NCBI GenBank assembly: GCA_029448655.1
Contig: JACCLO010000005.1
Coordinates: 3,968,001 to 4,032,000 of the forward strand
Length of the DNA stretch: 64,000 bases
Direction of reading: 5' to 3'
Source: Wolfiporia cocos
Lineage: Eukaryota > Basidiomycota > Agaricomycetes > Polyporales > Phaeolaceae
Positions 1 through 9,477 of this stretch are shown here, piece by piece (within the stretch, counting starts at the first letter, position 1; each line of letters starts with the position of its first letter). A program made the position numbers and the translations under genes. A model generated the notes under the pieces. The model did no database searches. It was not told the DNA's origin and worked only from the letters and a program-made list of their open reading frames with translations.

Positions 1-1005
1 CCGGCGACCTCGCCGCCGCCCTGCGCGACACGCAGCTCGTCGTGAGCAACGACATCGTGCGTCGTGTTCGCTCGTGTGCGTTGCAGCTCTCACGACAGTC
101 CGCAGTACGCTTCGCTGCATGGCTGGCTGGCCCCGAGCGAGGATCGGCCCGACGTCAAGATTGGCGTCATCTTCCCCGCGACGGACGTGCACATCCGCAA
201 GGTGCGCTCATGCACGCATCCCGTCGGTCCGCGGCGCTCACCTGCGGACAGTACTCGGCACAGCGGTACTACATGGTGCGCGAGACGCCGGCCCTGTACG
301 AGCGCATCGTCAAGCCGTACATCGCCGCGTTCCCCCCGGCGCGCACGCAGTGGTGGGGCACCCTCTGTTCGTGCGCACCTCTGCCGCCTGACGAGCGCAC
401 GCAGGGTCGTCGACATCCTCGAGGGACGCGCCGAGGCAGACAAGGTCCTGCACAGCGATCCCGCCTACGTCCTCCTGCCTGACATCAAGTGGGACCTCGC
501 CACGATCGCGTCCCTCTACCTTGTGGCCATCGCGAAAGACGGCAGCATCCGCTCCCTGCGCGATCTGCGCAAGCCCCACCTTGGGATGCTGCGCAGCATC
601 CGCCGCGAGTCGGCCAGAGTCGCCCGCGAGCGGTGGGGCCTCGGCCGCGGCGCGCTGCGCATGTACGTGCATTATCAGCCGTCATACTGTGAGTGATCAC
701 GCTCGCCCGTTTGCGGACTCGGCGGTGATTGCGGCCGCAGATCACTTCCATGTCCATGTCGTGAACGTCGAGCACACGGCTCCGATCGGCATGTCCGTCG
801 GGCAGGCCCACCTGCTCGACGACATCATCTCGCTGGTGCGTGGCGCGTGTTCGGCTGTACGCCCCATCTGACCCCCGCTCAGCTCGAATCGGACGTCGAC
901 GACGGCCCGTCCGTCTTCGAGCGCATGACGCTCACATACGCCCTCGGCGAACAGCACGGCCTGTTCGAGCCGTTGCGCGCTGCGCAAGAGGCGGAGGAGG
1001 ACTAG
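1..1005 (+). CDS. scavenger mRNA decapping enzyme (DcpS, HIT family), 5' end outside window
   Basis: C-terminal part of DcpS, which hydrolyses the residual cap (m7GpppN) left after 3'-5' mRNA decay. The frame enters at base 3. Splicing out introns at 57-105, 202-251, 353-404, 689-740 and 836-882 (47-52 bp, all GT..AG) gives one open frame to TAG at 1003-1005. The joined protein has NDIY, then GVIFPATDVHIRK, then LLPDIKWD, then the HIT triad as HFHVHV after YVHYQPSY, then AHLLDDIISL, ending in a FEPLRAAQ-like tail. The order and spacing match the DcpS C-terminal HIT domain. The histidine triad codons are split from the preceding PSY by the fourth intron. No stop or frameshift was found, so this looks like a functional host gene. 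Its first exons lie left of the window. Confidence 0.88.
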
Positions 1006-2455
1006 CGGCGCGACAGGCGTCATGTGTATGCACGCTGCGCGAATGTTATGCTGTCCCTGCGTGATCGTGATCGTGATCGTTGCTGCCTCGCGAGCCCACT
1101 GAACCCGGCTAGTGCACTCGTCCGTGATCGAGGATCGTGCGCAGATCGTCGATCGCGTTGGATCTGCATATCGTCCATTGCCCGTGATGCCGCGGCGATG
1201 TACGCTGAGGTGCACGGCAGCGATGAGCGCAAGTCTGCGCGGCGCTGTCTTGCACGCCTTTGTAGTCGTAATTGCCCTCATCCGGTACGTCAGTACCGCC
1301 GCGCCCGCGTTCAATACGCCGCGTCCGCAAAATCCATACACGACACACCCCGTTGGCTGCCTAGGTTGACAACCGCGCTTCCCACCTCATTTCCGACCCG
1401 TTCACTTTGACCACATTCGCCACGCGGCGCGAGGATATGACAACGATAGCAGTGCGCGACCGCTGACGTCAGGCCGCGCGTCTGGCCACCATTTACTTCA
1501 GCACCCGCACTCGCGTCCTATACTCGCTGACAGGCGCTGTCCTCGCCTCCTGGCCGCACGCTCCCACGCGAAGCGCAGCTTCCCTGTCAGGGTCGGGCCT
1601 TGGGGCTTGTCGTCTTCTACCGGACGCGCTAAGGGCTTCGCTCTGAGTCAGGGTCGAGGTCGGAGGCGTGCCGGCAGAGGGCGTATGTCTGGCTCGGCGT
1701 GGACCCTGACTTGCTTAGTCGACGAGCGTGACTGTTGGTGGCAGAATGTGAGTGCTGTGATTGCCGCACGGATAGGGATAGAGCGCATTGGTCGGCCACT
1801 CAAGAGGGGCCCTCGCGCAGGAGTGGCTATCTTCCTGTCGGCCATTTTCGCACTGGTCCTCTACACCGGCTCGCTGATCATGCCAATGAAATATTCGACG
1901 AGTGGATATCTTCAGCCATACATGCCCGAATTGGACTACGTCGTCTTCGCCGAGAGCCGCTGCTTAGACGTCTGCATCTGGATAGCCGGTATCTTCAATC
2001 GAGCGAGCGCGTACAGCTGAACGGTCTTAAACAGATATCGCGTTGCGTTTGACGCAGAACACCCCCTGGCGGCAATCGCGCTGGCTCTTACCCTCGCAGT
2101 GCCAGCATCTTTGCGCATCTGACCTCTACGTGACCCGGGCTACTACGCGTATTGCGTTAATGGACTGTGCCCGCGCAGCTGTCATTTGAGCTATGCGCCG
2201 CGAGGGCTGCTTCTGTCCACTGGTATGTTTGTCCCCAGCCTTTAATTGAGTGCTGGACTGACTTATGGTGGAAATGCTGACATAGACGGCCACCGTGCGC
2301 ACACATATGCTATACACGTGTCCGGTACATGGTCAGGTGGCGAGCGTAATGCACGATTGTCATCTCCATCTGGCCTACCTACGATTCCAATAAGAGGAGT
2401 CGAGGCATTGAGTTGTTCGCTTGAGCCCCAATAGCACTTTCTCTGACGACCCCCT
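1006..2455. other. intergenic, no gene assigned
   Basis: About 1.45 kb between the decapping enzyme gene and the P450. The only suggestive stretch is an open plus-strand frame at about 1607-2020 that includes one hydrophobic run (AIFLSAIFALVLYTGSLIM, about 1830-1890), which could be a membrane segment. It has no recognised motif and no clear start, and a possible GTGAGT donor lies inside it. It may be a gene remnant, an exon of an unrecognised gene or chance. The last few hundred bases presumably hold the P450 promoter; no clear TATA box was picked out. Confidence 0.4.
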
Positions 2456-4600
2456 ATGAGCATCGCCAAGGACTATTTACTTGCGATTCCGCAAGTTATT
2501 GTATATTTCATCGGTTTATTTTTGGGTACTGTCATTGCGCACCATATCGTTTGGGGCAGAAGAAGGGGCCGACTCCCACCAGGACCAAGAGGACTGCCCT
2601 TTGTAGGAAACATCCTAGATGTGCCGAAATCGCATCAGTGGAAGACATTCCACGAATGGTCGAGAAAGTGGGGTGAGTGCCACCTACGTTTGCGGTTTTC
2701 ACGAACTCAGACCTTGTGCCGATAGGTGACATTGTATCAGTGACGGTGCTAGGGCATACCTTGATCATTCTGAGCTCACCTTCGTCTATCAATGCCCTTC
2801 TGGAGAAGAATAGTGCGATCTCGAGCGACCGTCCAAAGATGATTGTGGCAAGGAAGTGGATTGGGTGGGATCACATAGTTGCTATGGAAGACTACGGCAG
2901 TCGACTACGAGCGTTGCGCCAGATGGTTGCTCAATACATTGGCCCAAGGGTCGATACATCAACTCTTGCTCCTCTTCTAGAGCAAGAGAGCTTGAAATTT
3001 GTGATGCGGGTGTGGCAGAGACCGGATCAGTTGGCAGGCGAAGTGAGACGGTGAGTCTCAGAGTACTGTATCGTTTGAATGATTACTCATCCGCTGAATA
3101 GAAGCGTTGGATCGACAATTTCGATGGTTGCATATGGATATCGTGTGGAATCAGACACCGACCCAATATTGGAGATGGTTGACGAAGCATTGCAGACTAT
3201 TTCCGTTGTTGCCACTCCTGGAGCAACTCTTGTAGAGTTCTTCCCCACACGTGAGTATATTTTCTAAAGTCACACTACTATTTCTCACATCCCCTAAGTG
3301 GAGCGAATCCCGGCCTGGCTTCCCGGTGGGAAATGGAAATACATAGCCGAATCTTCCAGGAAGCTGCTAGAATCCTTGATCAATGATCCATTTGAGTATA
3401 CCAAGAAAAAAATGGTGAGAATATTTAATTCTAAAGCGGTTTGGACGATTCAATCTTACATTGTATGTGTACCTATAGTCTGAAGGTTCCTCCATTCCTA
3501 GTTTTACATCCGTGAGTCTGAAGAACAATGAAAGCTCGGAGCATGAGCTGCTAGTCAAAGATGCTGCTGCATCATTACAGTTAGGTGTGTATTTCTCTGC
3601 ATTGCTGTAAGCTGGGAATATGTGCTGATTAGCCACCTTGGAAGGTGGAACGGATACCGTAGGTGGACTCGCATTCTGATTTCAAACTCGCTCACAGCAT
3701 CATCAAGAGCGTTGCGACTCTACGCTCTTTCTTTTTGGCAATGATGTGCTATCCGGAGGTCCAGCGGAGGGCACAGCAGGAGATACACTCAGTGGTTGGC
3801 TTTGACAGGCTCCCTTGCCTTGCGGACCGCAAGCATCTACCCTACATCAATGCAGTATACCTCGAGGCTTTAAGATGGAATCAAGTCACCCCAATAGGTG
3901 AGAAGACCGACTACGTTATTACTTGATCAGAGTCGATGACATCTACCATACACTAGGCCTACCACATAGGCTTTCACAGGATGCCATTATGGATAATTAT
4001 CTCTTGCCGAAAGGATCAACAGTGATTGCTAATATATGGTTCGTGCGGCGGCTAACGTCTCCCATATTGAATATAACGTACGTACCGACAGGCAGATACT
4101 CCATGATCCAGACGTATACAACGAACCGTTTATGTTCAAGCCAGAGAGGTATCTCTCGTCGGACAGCACTGAGCGTGAACTCGATCCTCGCGCCTATGCC
4201 TTCGGGTTTGGGAGACGGTGAGTAAGCTGTAAATCTTGTTGTTGACCGTTGCTAATATTTAGCGATAGTGTTTGCCCTGGTGCGTAGCTTATATGATATT
4301 ATATATCCGCTCACATTCTTCAGGTTCGCATTATGCGGAAGCATCGCTATTTCTGATGATCGCCAGGTCCCTTGCTGTTTTCAATATCACAAAGCCTGTG
4401 GAGGACGGTGTAGTCATAGAGCCTAATACCGAATTTACAGGTGGCAGTATCAGGTGATCGGTCTTATGGCGGGCTTCTGTGTAGTATTACTGAACGGACA
4501 TTGAAGTCTTCCGCCTGCGTACAGCTGCTCCATAAAGCCAAGGTCAGGTGGGGCAGAGGCACTTCTGACCTCTCTTATCGGAGACAGCGAACGCATTTAA
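2456..4600 (+). CDS. cytochrome P450 monooxygenase (complete, 12 exons)
   Basis: Heme-thiolate monooxygenase, probably ER-anchored by the N-terminal hydrophobic segment (IPQVIVYFIGLFLGTVIA). Exons read as 2456-2672, 2726-3050, 3102-3250, 3299-3414, 3479-3584, 3645-3658, 3708-3897, 3957-4038, 4092-4217, 4269-4279, 4324-4453 and 4507-4600. They sum to 1560 nt, or 519 aa plus stop, the usual length for fungal P450s. Landmarks in order: proline-rich hinge LPPGPRGLPFVGN, I-helix GGTDTS, ExxR as EALR, PER motif FKPERY, heme loop FGFGRRVCPG with the cysteine ligand, and the C-terminal CSIKPRS typical of basidiomycete P450s. Two exons are only 14 and 11 nt. All junctions are GT..AG with phases that restore conserved motifs. 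Substrate is unknown. The final exon extends beyond the usual CSIKPR end by about 17 residues. Confidence 0.9.
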
Positions 4601-5101
4601 GCAGGTCAGGTTTTTTGTCATCGCTTAGTCTTTCTACGTTGTAGAAATAATCGGCGATCGTGTGTCGCATACCTCATCGTCTTCCAATGTCATTCTGTTA
4701 AACAGAGCTAAGAGAATCTTAGGAGGTATTGTGCTTCGATGATAAAGCAGAAATGACTATTAATGAAGGTTGAGGGCGAGCGGATACGCAAGAACTTACG
4801 ACGTGACCGCTTTTCGAGGCAGCGAAGGTGTGGCTTGCGAGCAGACCGGAGAGCTGGAGCGGAAAACTCTATGAATTCGGATGCAACGGCGGGTCGCTAC
4901 TAGGTGTTGGACTAGCTTGATACTGGCATGCTAATAGATTGCATCCTCCTCATATCGAAGAGGCACTATACAGAGTCATAAGGAGCAGAGCTCCTAGAGG
5001 AGAGTTCTCTTCACAGCCACGGATGATGCACATAGATTTGTCACTGGGCGGTTTGTTAAGGCTCAAGCTAGAAAGTCCCTGACTGCGGACCCTGCAGACC
5101 T
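4601..5101. other. intergenic, no gene seen
   Basis: Downstream of the P450 stop. No open frame with recognisable content. It includes the probable P450 3' untranslated region and the unique flank just left of the retrotransposon nest. Confidence 0.5.
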
Positions 5102-5129
5102 TGACACAAGCGCTATCTTAAGCAACTAC
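5102..5129 (-). repeat. 28 bp LTR-end fragment, family B type
   Basis: A stretch starting TGACACAAGCGCTATC and ending AGCAACTAC that repeats, with a few changes, the first 28 bp of the B1 LTR lying immediately to its right. It is either a remnant of an older related LTR or a duplication made when B1 or its predecessor inserted. No matching target duplication was found. Confidence 0.55.
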
Positions 5130-5224
5130 TGACACAAGCGTATTCTCAAGCAACTACTCAGGGGAATATTACTCGCGTGGAAGCGTATTCCTAGTCTGAG
5201 GCTACTCAAGGCAACAAAGGCCAA
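5130..5224 (-). repeat. B1 3' LTR, left part
   Basis: 95 bp matching the left end of the intact B1 5' LTR (23029-23123). It stops at GCCAA (5220-5224), the duplicated target of solo LTR D, and resumes at 14825. Confidence 0.85.
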
Positions 5225-5403
5225 TGACACGGAAACCCACTGGTTCTGTGACTACCCGCAAAGCGGGGAAACCCTTCCTATATCCCTCCTATCCCTATCC
5301 TCCAAGGAGAACAGGACGTCTCTTGTGGACGAACTGCCGTTGCCCTTCCCTAGTATAGGGGCTGGTCGGGACGCACCGAACCGCTGGCGGATGAGGAGGA
5401 CTG

Positions 5404-5901
5404 TGTCACAGTTTTCTAGGCATTCTCCTATTTTTTCCCGAATTTCTAGCTATTATGACTTATCCTACTGATAAGTCGTATCTAAGACGGTTAGTAAACC
5501 TAACCTCGTTCAATCACGTGACCTGTAGATCCTACGTCAGAAACCTAGACTACATAGTCATATCACGATGGTCATCGGCCCCGCGTTAACGCTCTACGGC
5601 CTTTAGTCCGCTTATCAGATCTAGCTTACGCTATACCAAAGCACGCCATTATGGCACCATACCAGAAGCGCTGAGTATTACCGCTCAGCGCACAGACCTT
5701 CTAGCATTAGGGCAAGCAGTTCTTGAGTAGTGCCCTACATGTATATAAGCCGATACGTCTAAGGCCTAAGTCCTTAGAACTATCAATCTGTTACACGACG
5801 CTTTAGCTGATAACTACTGCTTCACTTGACTCGTTCTACCTCAACTCGCAACTTATCAACGTTTCGACCAACAAGCCAGAACAACAGTGAGTCTTGGGTC
5901 A
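5404..5901 (+). repeat. element A 5' LTR
   Basis: 498 bp, TGTCACAG ... TTGGGTCA, matching 13898-14395 throughout as read by eye. It carries the promoter described at 5742-5786. Confidence 0.93.
5742..5786 (+). promoter_or_regulatory. element A LTR TATA box and inferred transcript start
   Basis: TATATAAG at 5742-5749 and AGAACTATCAA at 5776-5786, 34 nt downstream. The latter is the exact reverse complement of the primer-binding site just after the LTR, so the RNA is inferred to start at or very near 5776. The same arrangement recurs in families B and C at 32-33 nt. Confidence 0.7.
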
Positions 5902-5903
5902 TT

Positions 5904-5914
5904 TTGATAGTTCT
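5904..5914 (+). other. primer-binding site, self-complementary (A)
   Basis: TTGATAGTTCT, 2 nt after the LTR end. It is perfectly complementary to 5776-5786 in the LTR and does not begin with TGG as a tRNA-primed site would. This is the Tf1/sushi type of self-priming arrangement. Confidence 0.75.
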
Positions 5915-6372
5915 TACAAACCCCCCTGCCATTTCGGCCTGGGGGCTTCATCAACAGAAGTTTGCGGTGTGGGATCAGGGGGAATACTTGACTCAGTTAG
6001 AGTTGCCCGGACCGCAGGGCCAAGCGGGTGACATTCGCTTCGGCGTTATCACAAAGCCTTGACCCATATGGCTTAAGGGGTGACCTTACCTTCGGGAAAG
6101 GTCTGATGGAATAACCCTAGCGTTTAAGCCGGAAACTCGGAGTTAACAAGTCTCCGAGTGTGGCGTCTATGGCTTCTAGCCTAGATACGTAAAGATGGGC
6201 CGTCAGACTTTTAGGTCATGCGGCAGCGCCGTGGGATGTAATATCCCCGATACTCAGTCCCGGCTAAATACCGGTGTATCCTTCCCCCCGACTCCAAGAA
6301 GAACACCATCAAGAAGCAAACACGAAGACTTTTTTATTCCACATTTACAGATCCTTACGTAGTCCTGTAGTC
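5915..6372 (+). other. element A untranslated leader with hairpins
   Basis: No credible ORF. At least two stems are visible. In the first, CCCCC 5921-5925 pairs with GGGGG 5941-5945 around an inner GCC/GGC pair and the loop ATTTC. In the second, ACTCGGAG 6135-6142 pairs with CTCCGAGT 6152-6159. It could carry packaging, priming-fold or translation signals; function is inferred. Confidence 0.45.
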
Positions 6373-7365
6373 ATGCCCGCCGAACGAACCAACGCCAACG
6401 CCATCAACCAGGGGCCAGTCCCCTACGACACCGCTCGTCGCCCTCGTCCCCGTACGGTCGCGAGAAGCACCAACACGGAAGCAGCGAGATTACGCCGACG
6501 ACAGGCCGAGATCGAAGCAGCAGCTGAAGATCTCGGCCGCCCTTATCGTACAGATCGCCGAGGTCGCATCCACCTCACCAAGACACAGACGGGACACGAT
6601 ACCATCGTCTCCCACATCCCGGCGCGACTCACCCAGGAGGAGCGCAACGCCATCCACGCGGAGGGCGTTGAGGAAAGAAAGCGCGCAGACATCAGGTGCA
6701 AGAGAGAGGAGAAGAGGGCGGCAGATAAGCTCGCTAAGTCAGCAGCACGCGCCGCGGAGATTGCAGAGAGACTCGCGTGTGAGAAGATAGAGAGGGAGGC
6801 ACGTGAGGACTATGAGAGAAAGAAGCAGGCACACGAAGATTACATGATCTTCGGCGAAGGTCGATTCACAGCAGAAGAACGACTCGTCCGGATAGCGAAC
6901 CAAGCCAAGGTTCACGCCTGGAGCGACGAAGTACGACACACCCTGCCAATATGGATCGACTGGCGCGACGTCACCTGCTCTGAAGTACAATGGGCGGCCT
7001 GCCTTAATGGTTGGCCCACGCTTGCGCAAGCCACGCGCAAAATCGACAGAGTAAAGAAGACGGCACGAGCCCGTCATGCGACCTGCGACCCCGACTCATT
7101 CAAAAAAATGATGGACAAGTTCGAGGACATCGAGGTCGCCATACTCAGCTGGAAACGATGTTGCCTCTGCTCCCAAACCACTAATGGGGAGCGTCGCCGT
7201 TTCCTGCGCGACATAAAGAAGATGACCATGGGGATCATTTTCAAACATGACATCGACATGGAGATCGAGCTTATCGTACGAAAGATAGCAGAACTCCCCC
7301 TATCCTTCCCCCGCATGTTCTCCTACAAATACACAGACGTAGATTACATGGAAGACTCCGAGTAG
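6373..7365 (+). CDS. upstream accessory ORF of element A (unknown function)
   Basis: 330 aa from the ATG at 6373 (MPAERTNANAINQG). The same frame is open upstream from a GTG at 6274, but the ATG is preferred because family C also starts its upstream ORF region with a basic MPR stretch. The N-terminus is Arg-rich and disordered. The middle (roughly residues 90-185) is a highly charged helix or coiled coil rich in EERKR, EEKRAADKL and EREAREDYERKK. The C-terminal 120 residues look globular and contain a CCLC pair. The ORF lies between the leader and gag, and the 216 bp before gag are non-coding. I recognise no family. The position and layout match the 307 aa ORF of family C, and a weak alignment is visible around FEDIEV versus LEDLVD. 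It may be a Gag-like accessory protein or RNA chaperone; that is conjecture. Confidence 0.75.
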   Translation: MPAERTNANAINQGPVPYDTARRPRPRTVARSTNTEAARLRRRQAEIEAAAEDLGRPYRTDRRGRIHLTKTQTGHDTIVSHIPARLTQEERNAIHAEGVEERKRADIRCKREEKRAADKLAKSAARAAEIAERLACEKIEREAREDYERKKQAHEDYMIFGEGRFTAEERLVRIANQAKVHAWSDEVRHTLPIWIDWRDVTCSEVQWAACLNGWPTLAQATRKIDRVKKTARARHATCDPDSFKKMMDKFEDIEVAILSWKRCCLCSQTTNGERRRFLRDIKKMTMGIIFKHDIDMEIELIVRKIAELPLSFPRMFSYKYTDVDYMEDSE

Positions 7366-7581
7366 CGTAGAAATACCTACTTAACTAGCGTAGCAATACC
7401 TAGTTGTATCATAGTGCAACAGCAATGTGTACTATTTTTCAGATTGTATTGCAGAAATGCATACGCGTTGAAAACACGGCATAAAGAAAGGCATTGACTA
7501 CACTCAAGATGACTACGGGATCCATACCCTTTGCAACGGAACGACCGTAGTACGATTACGGATACTAACACTTGATTACAG
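7366..7581 (+). other. spacer between upstream ORF and gag
   Basis: Non-coding spacer of 216 bp with no gene. It could contain a splice acceptor (a TTACAG precedes the gag ATG at 7575-7580) or an internal initiation signal; neither can be proved from sequence. Confidence 0.4.
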
Positions 7582-9477
7582 ATGTCGATTCAAGGATCCA
7601 ACGCACCGTCTCCCGTCCACACACCCACACGTGTCCGTACCCCGGTCGGTACGACACCACCGGGTGGAGAAACAGAAGCCCGCTCCACAGTACGGGCCAG
7701 AAATTATCTCCCCGACTTCCTCCGGGAAGAAGAAGAAATGGTGCTACCCGAAACGGAGCCCATTAGCCTGGCCAGTAGGCTCTCGGCCACAACAACGGGA
7801 GTACCCATCCTCCCCAATGCATACGGAGTCTACCGACTCCTACGCCGACGCACGCCCGAAGCCATTCAATGGCCAGGAGACACAGCGGTACGAGAAAGCA
7901 TGGTCGCCAACGTACACGGTGACCTAGAAGCACTCCGCGACCCCCTAGAAATAGGGTGGAACGCGACCAACACGGCGGTCGACGTCAGCCAGGCATATTC
8001 GGACCTAGCAGTCCACACATTGCGCCGGCAGCTAGACAGCCGATTCAAACAGATGTTCCAGGTGGCCGATCTACAAACGGCATATATCCGACACCTAGAA
8101 GGTCGAATCCGCGAACTCGAAACCGCCGTCCCCACCAGCAGCACCGTATCACAAGCGGCAATGGACCTGCTCGAAGCTCGCATCAAGCGGCTCGAGAAAC
8201 AACCCGCCGCATCCACATCCAGCACAGCGTTGACCACGCTAGAGAAGCAGCTCGAAGCCAAGCTCGCTGCAGCCCCCAACACCACGGCAACTGTTGCGGG
8301 GCAACAAATCACTATTCGCCAACCCCTCGAGAAACCACCTACTTTCTCAGGAGACGAAAAGGCCGGGAGCATGTCCGTAAAGGAATGGCTCCAAAAACTA
8401 TCCATGTACTTCGCCGACGCCGGCATCACCGATGAACGCGAACAAATCGTCAAGGCACTCCGTACCCTCACCGGAATTGCTTTTCAATATCAAGAGGCCC
8501 GTATCGCCAAGGCCCGAGACCCAACACAAAGTCTCGGCACCTGGAAGGAGTTCGAAGAACAAATGACGAACACCTACGGGAAGAAGTCGCAGGAGGAAAT
8601 TGCTCGAAAGGAAATCGAACATTACTTCGGTGACGAGGGGAAGAAGAAGGCAAAAGCCGACTTCTTCAAGTATGCAGGTCATCTGCGTGTGCTGCAAAGC
8701 CACGCTAAAACAGAAAATACCACGATGTTGAACAAACTGAAGGACGTACTACCTGAAAAGGTCACAGACGCCTTCGGTCTCATCGAGGTAATGTCGGTCG
8801 GTTCGATCCCCACAGACTGGGACAAGTACCTGGATAAGGCCATCGAGCTTTACAAAATCCAGTACCGGTCGGAGCTTACGGGCTCCATTTTCCCCGACGA
8901 ACGGACGACGATGAAGGCCCCGGAGGCAGCTAAAAAGACCTCCACAAATATGACGACCACGTCGCAAACCAGTGCACCTGCAAAGGGCACCAGCGGTGGC
9001 GACAAGACCAAGGCTGTACCACCGCAGCCCACATCCATTCCGGCGGAAGCTCGCGAAGGAGCCTACTGGCACCTCGACCCCCGCTTCAACCGATGGCAGC
9101 TCCGCGCCCCCGCACGCAAATGCAAGTGCGGCAGGGAAGCCTGTACCACCGGGTACAAGGACTGCCGCTCCAAGCCGCTCACCGAGGAGCAAAAGGCCAA
9201 AGACCGGGCCTACGCAGCGAAGCTGGCTGCGAACAAGCAAACTCCCTCTGGTTCACAACCCAAAGGGAGCGGGAAGTACGTCCGCACGGTCACCACCACT
9301 ACGTGGGTGCCAGACGTAACACCTGAGGAAACCGAGACACCTCAGGTCTCACGCATCGAAGAGATGGAAGACGACCCCGCGCCTTCCACAACCTACGCCG
9401 ACACGATGTGGGCCTCACTAGCCCCATCCCCCGCTTCGGATCTGATCAATCCAGATTTCTTCTACGAACGCATGTGA
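7582..9477 (+). CDS. gag: Gag of element A
   Basis: 631 aa structural protein. The N-terminal third is disordered, followed by a coiled coil (QTAYIRHLEGRIRELE and later EKQLEAKLAA). The conserved Ty3/gypsy capsid region begins near IRQPLEKPPTFSGDEK and continues through VKEWLQKLSMYFADAGI and GTWKEFEEQMTNTYGKK. There is no CCHC knuckle: the C-terminal region carries CKCGREACTTGYKDC instead, an unusual Cys cluster with no zinc-ligand His in place. It ends ATG TGA at 9472-9477 while the pol frame is already open, so Gag and Pol overlap. Confidence 0.88.
   Translation: MSIQGSNAPSPVHTPTRVRTPVGTTPPGGETEARSTVRARNYLPDFLREEEEMVLPETEPISLASRLSATTTGVPILPNAYGVYRLLRRRTPEAIQWPGDTAVRESMVANVHGDLEALRDPLEIGWNATNTAVDVSQAYSDLAVHTLRRQLDSRFKQMFQVADLQTAYIRHLEGRIRELETAVPTSSTVSQAAMDLLEARIKRLEKQPAASTSSTALTTLEKQLEAKLAAAPNTTATVAGQQITIRQPLEKPPTFSGDEKAGSMSVKEWLQKLSMYFADAGITDEREQIVKALRTLTGIAFQYQEARIAKARDPTQSLGTWKEFEEQMTNTYGKKSQEEIARKEIEHYFGDEGKKKAKADFFKYAGHLRVLQSHAKTENTTMLNKLKDVLPEKVTDAFGLIEVMSVGSIPTDWDKYLDKAIELYKIQYRSELTGSIFPDERTTMKAPEAAKKTSTNMTTTSQTSAPAKGTSGGDKTKAVPPQPTSIPAEAREGAYWHLDPRFNRWQLRAPARKCKCGREACTTGYKDCRSKPLTEEQKAKDRAYAAKLAANKQTPSGSQPKGSGKYVRTVTTTTWVPDVTPEETETPQVSRIEEMEDDPAPSTTYADTMWASLAPSPASDLINPDFFYERM

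Noticed and set aside
742..1341. Minus-strand open frame of 199 codons opposite the decapping enzyme gene
   Set aside because: It overlaps exons of a well-supported plus-strand gene and its 3' flank, has no recognised motif, and looks like a GC-rich shadow frame.
1607..2020. Possible small membrane protein gene
   Set aside because: One hydrophobic run only, no conserved motif and no convincing start; kept as a note in the intergenic entry.
5904..5914. tRNA-type primer-binding site
   Set aside because: The sequence after the LTR lacks the TGG start expected from a tRNA CCA end in all three families; the self-complementary explanation fits perfectly.
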